From CAIWHR01 sp963813415 (lineage in GTDB: Bacteria > Pseudomonadota > Gammaproteobacteria > Burkholderiales > Casimicrobiaceae): a DNA stretch of 64,000 nt. Where the stretch lies: contig CAWEYW010000009.1 of assembly GCA_963813415.1 (NCBI GenBank), positions 558,001 through 622,000 of the forward strand, read 5' to 3'. Positions 61,931-64,000 of the stretch are shown here, piece by piece. A program made the translations under genes and the position numbers. Each line of letters begins with the position of its first letter. Position 1 is the stretch's first letter. The notes under the pieces were generated by a model. The model saw only the letters and a list, made by a program, of their open reading frames with translations, did no database searches and was not told the origin of the DNA.

Positions 61931-62614
61931 CTAGCGCGAGCGCACGAGCTGATAGGCGCGCGTGACATAGCCCACTGCAGCGAATCCGCTCCAGATGTGC
62001 ACGAGGCGCGAGAAGGGAAATACCAGGAACAGCGTCATGCCGAGCACGAGGTGCGCCTTGAACACGGGTGCGACATCCACCACGAGATCGGCCGCTCCGC
62101 CGCGGAAGGTGACGATGTGCTGGGCCCACTGCATGAGCTTCACCATCTCGACGCCATCCATGTGCTGCAGCGAAACGGTGATGCTGAAAAGACCGAGCAG
62201 GAGCTGCGCCAGCAGCATGAGGAGGATGATCACGTCCATCGTGCGGCTGTTGGTGCGGATGCGCACATCGGAGAGCCGCCGGTGCAGCAGCAGCAGCAGG
62301 CCAACGAGGCACGCGAGACCGGCCAGTCCACCGGCGACGACGGCGAGCAGTTGCTTGGCGGGTGCGGTCACGCCCAGTGCGTGCCAGACCGTCAGCGGCG
62401 TCAGCAGTCCGACGAAGTGACCGAAGAAAATGCCCAGGATCCCGATGTGGAACAGGTTCGAGCCCCAGCGCAGCTGCCCGCGGTGCAGCAACTGCGAGGA
62501 ATCGCTCTTCCAGGTGTACTGGTCACGATCGAAGCGGATGAGGCTCCCCGCGAGGAATACCGCGCCGGCGAGGTAGGGATAGATCCCGAACAGGAACATG
62601 TGCAGATAGGACAT
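61931..62614 (-). CDS. narI: Respiratory nitrate reductase gamma subunit NarI
   Basis: A 227-residue cytochrome b subunit with five helices. The N-terminus YLHMFLFGIYPYLAGAVFLAGSLIRFDRDQYTWKSDSSQLL is close to the NarI consensus. Heme-ligating histidines are in LFHIGILGIFFGHFVG and in the last helices (about residues 185-205, KAHLVLGMTLFLVFPFSRLVHIWSG). It passes quinol electrons to NarH. GGAGAGAAG stands upstream of the ATG. Confidence 0.95.
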   Translation of the reverse strand: MSYLHMFLFGIYPYLAGAVFLAGSLIRFDRDQYTWKSDSSQLLHRGQLRWGSNLFHIGILGIFFGHFVGLLTPLTVWHALGVTAPAKQLLAVVAGGLAGLACLVGLLLLLHRRLSDVRIRTNSRTMDVIILLMLLAQLLLGLFSITVSLQHMDGVEMVKLMQWAQHIVTFRGGAADLVVDVAPVFKAHLVLGMTLFLVFPFSRLVHIWSGFAAVGYVTRAYQLVRSR

Positions 62615-62632
62615 TGCTTCTCTCCGTGAGCG

Positions 62633-63304
62633 TCACGCCTGGCGCGGCATGAATTGGACGACGGACACTGCGGCCGGTGCCGGTATTGCGCTCGAGCATC
62701 CCTGTGCGTTCGGCGGACCGAAGAACACCGGATCCTCCTGCCACTCCTCATCCAGCGGCTTCTCGGTCTCCTCGCGGACTTCGGCGCGAGGGGCGAGACC
62801 CTTCTCGCCGATGGCCGCCAGCACCGCTGCCAGCACGGCACCGTACCTGCTGCCCCGTACCTGCAGCGCCTCGCCGATCTTGCGCACGATGTGCGCACAA
62901 TCGCCGAGGATCTCGCGGGCGGCCGCGGGCTCCAAGGACACGAACTCGAGGATCGCGGGCAGGTAGTCCGGCAGCTCGTGGGTCGCGAGGCCGTAGCCGG
63001 CGCGCGCATAGAGCGCCTTCAGATCGACCATGGCCTGGCCGCGCTCGCGGGAGTCGCCATGCACGTGCTCGAACAGGTGCAGGGCGGTGCGGCGTCCCCG
63101 GTCGAACAGGTCGACGTAGCGCTCCTGCAGGTGGATGAGATCGCCCGCCTCGAGCTCCGCGATCAGCCGGGCGACGTCGCGCCTGCACTGCCGCGGCAGC
63201 TTGCGTGCATCGGCCACGATCGTGCGGATTTCCGGGAGCGCGGCGACAAGCTCCGGCGAGGGATACGTGAGCAGCGCACCGAGCGCCTTGAACAGCACGG
63301 TCAT
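62633..63304 (-). CDS. narJ: Nitrate reductase molybdenum cofactor assembly chaperone NarJ
   Basis: A 223-residue helical chaperone. LFKALGALLTYPSPELVAALPEI and YVDLFDRGRRTALHLFEHVHGDSRERGQAMVDL are the conserved segments of NarJ. It binds NarG and helps insert the molybdenum cofactor before membrane attachment. The C-terminal 50 residues are acidic and variable. It starts two bases before the narH stop end and precedes narI by 18 bases. Confidence 0.95.
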   Translation of the reverse strand: MTVLFKALGALLTYPSPELVAALPEIRTIVADARKLPRQCRRDVARLIAELEAGDLIHLQERYVDLFDRGRRTALHLFEHVHGDSRERGQAMVDLKALYARAGYGLATHELPDYLPAILEFVSLEPAAAREILGDCAHIVRKIGEALQVRGSRYGAVLAAVLAAIGEKGLAPRAEVREETEKPLDEEWQEDPVFFGPPNAQGCSSAIPAPAAVSVVQFMPRQA

Positions 63305-63305
63305 G

Positions 63306-64000
63306 TCATTGCTCCTGCAGCTGCTTGATAGGGATGGTCTTGCGCTTCTTGCTGCCGAAGAGCGATGTCTCGGTCTGTCCGTCGGAGCAGCCGTTGCCGA
63401 AGGAGAAGCCGCAACCGCCGCGGATGTCGAACGCGTTCTCCGCGTATTCGCGATGCGCCGAGGGAATGACGAAGCGGTCCTCGTAATTCGCGATCGCCAT
63501 GTACCGGTACATCTCCTCGACCATCGCCCGCGACAGCCCCGTCTGTTGCAGCACCGCGGCGTTCTCGCGTTTTTCCACATGGCGGTCGCGCATGTACGCC
63601 CGCATGGCCAGCATGCGCTCGAGCGCACGCACCACCGGGGCCTCGTCGCCCGCCGTCAGGAGATTGGCGAGGTACTGCACGGGAATGCGCAGCGCGCGCA
63701 CGTCAGGCAGCTCGCCGAAGGCGCCGATGTGTCCCGCGTGGGCGGCAGACTGGATGGGCGAGAGCGGCGGCACGTACCACACCATCGGCAGCGTCCGGTA
63801 TTCCGGATGCAGCGGCAGTGCCACCTTCCATTCCATGGCCATCTTGTACACGGGCGATTGCGTCGCCGAATTGAGCCATGCCTCGGGCACGCCGTCGCGG
63901 CGCGCCTGCGCGATCACCTCGGGATCGGTGGGATCGAGGAAGACCGAGAGCTGCGCTTCGTACAGCGCCTTCGGATCCTCGACCGATGCCGCGGCCTCGA
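63306..64000 (-). CDS. narH: Respiratory nitrate reductase beta subunit NarH, C-terminal part
   Basis: The window ends inside the gene; 230 residues of the C-terminal side are present and open to base 64000. EWKVALPLHPEYRTLPMVWYVPPLSP, and the closing CGFSFGNGCSDGQTETSLFGSKKR, match NarH. The iron-sulfur-binding N-terminal half is outside the window. NarH carries electrons from NarI to NarG on the cytoplasmic side of the membrane. Confidence 0.95.
   Translation of the reverse strand, partial: EAAASVEDPKALYEAQLSVFLDPTDPEVIAQARRDGVPEAWLNSATQSPVYKMAMEWKVALPLHPEYRTLPMVWYVPPLSPIQSAAHAGHIGAFGELPDVRALRIPVQYLANLLTAGDEAPVVRALERMLAMRAYMRDRHVEKRENAAVLQQTGLSRAMVEEMYRYMAIANYEDRFVIPSAHREYAENAFDIRGGCGFSFGNGCSDGQTETSLFGSKKRKTIPIKQLQEQ

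Noticed and set aside
1..64000. tRNA, rRNA, CRISPR arrays, insertion sequences
   Set aside because: I found no cloverleaf or CCA-type tRNA end, no rRNA core sequence, no regularly spaced repeats and no transposase-like protein. By eye this is not exhaustive.

Overview
The window is very GC-rich, densely coded DNA from a motile, nitrate-respiring bacterium. Three features point to a betaproteobacterium (Burkholderiales-like): FlhDC, FlhF/FlhG and both MotAB and MotCD stator pairs in one locus; the housekeeping order ribF-ileS-lspA-ispH; and a parvulin gene beside nar. The assignment rests on gene order and protein features, not on a database search. I saw no rRNA, tRNA, CRISPR array or insertion sequence.

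Layout. Positions 1-16079 hold a surface-glycan locus: the tail of a family-2 glycosyltransferase, GT-C-type membrane proteins, a GT4 enzyme, two methyltransferases, a polysaccharide deacetylase, a pyruvyl transferase broken by a frameshift, a UDP-galactopyranose-mutase-like flavoprotein, an LPG-synthase-like membrane protein, a GtrB-like GT2 and a Wzx-type flippase. Most genes between 14280 and 7799 overlap by about 4 bases and look like one operon. Positions 16092-45749 are a large flagellar island. Its minus-strand part holds flhBA-flhF-flhG-fliA-motCD, motAB and flhDC. Its plus-strand part holds fliC-flaG-fliD-fliS-fliT, a FliK-like gene, flhX and ycgR, then fliE (minus) divergent from fliFGHIJK and fliLMNOPQR. 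The hook, rod and chemotaxis genes must lie elsewhere.

Positions 45842-59553 are chromosomal backbone: an alpha/beta hydrolase, a PilZ-like protein, a DUF2069 protein, ispH-lspA-ileS-ribF, small unknown genes, an aldo/keto reductase and a molybdopterin oxidoreductase. Next comes a lexA-type repressor divergent from an exonuclease/GIY-YIG nuclease fusion. Two GAAC-N4-GTTC palindromes lie at the lexA start. The right edge carries a PpiC-type isomerase and narI, narJ and the end of narH.

Regulation visible in the sequence: sigma-28-type promoters before motA and fliC, a clear intrinsic terminator after flhDC, another after the J-domain-like gene, and the paired LexA-type operators. Three genes carry frameshifts: the pyruvyl transferase and fliK one each, flagellin at least eight. 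The concentration in flagellin is striking and needs read-level confirmation.
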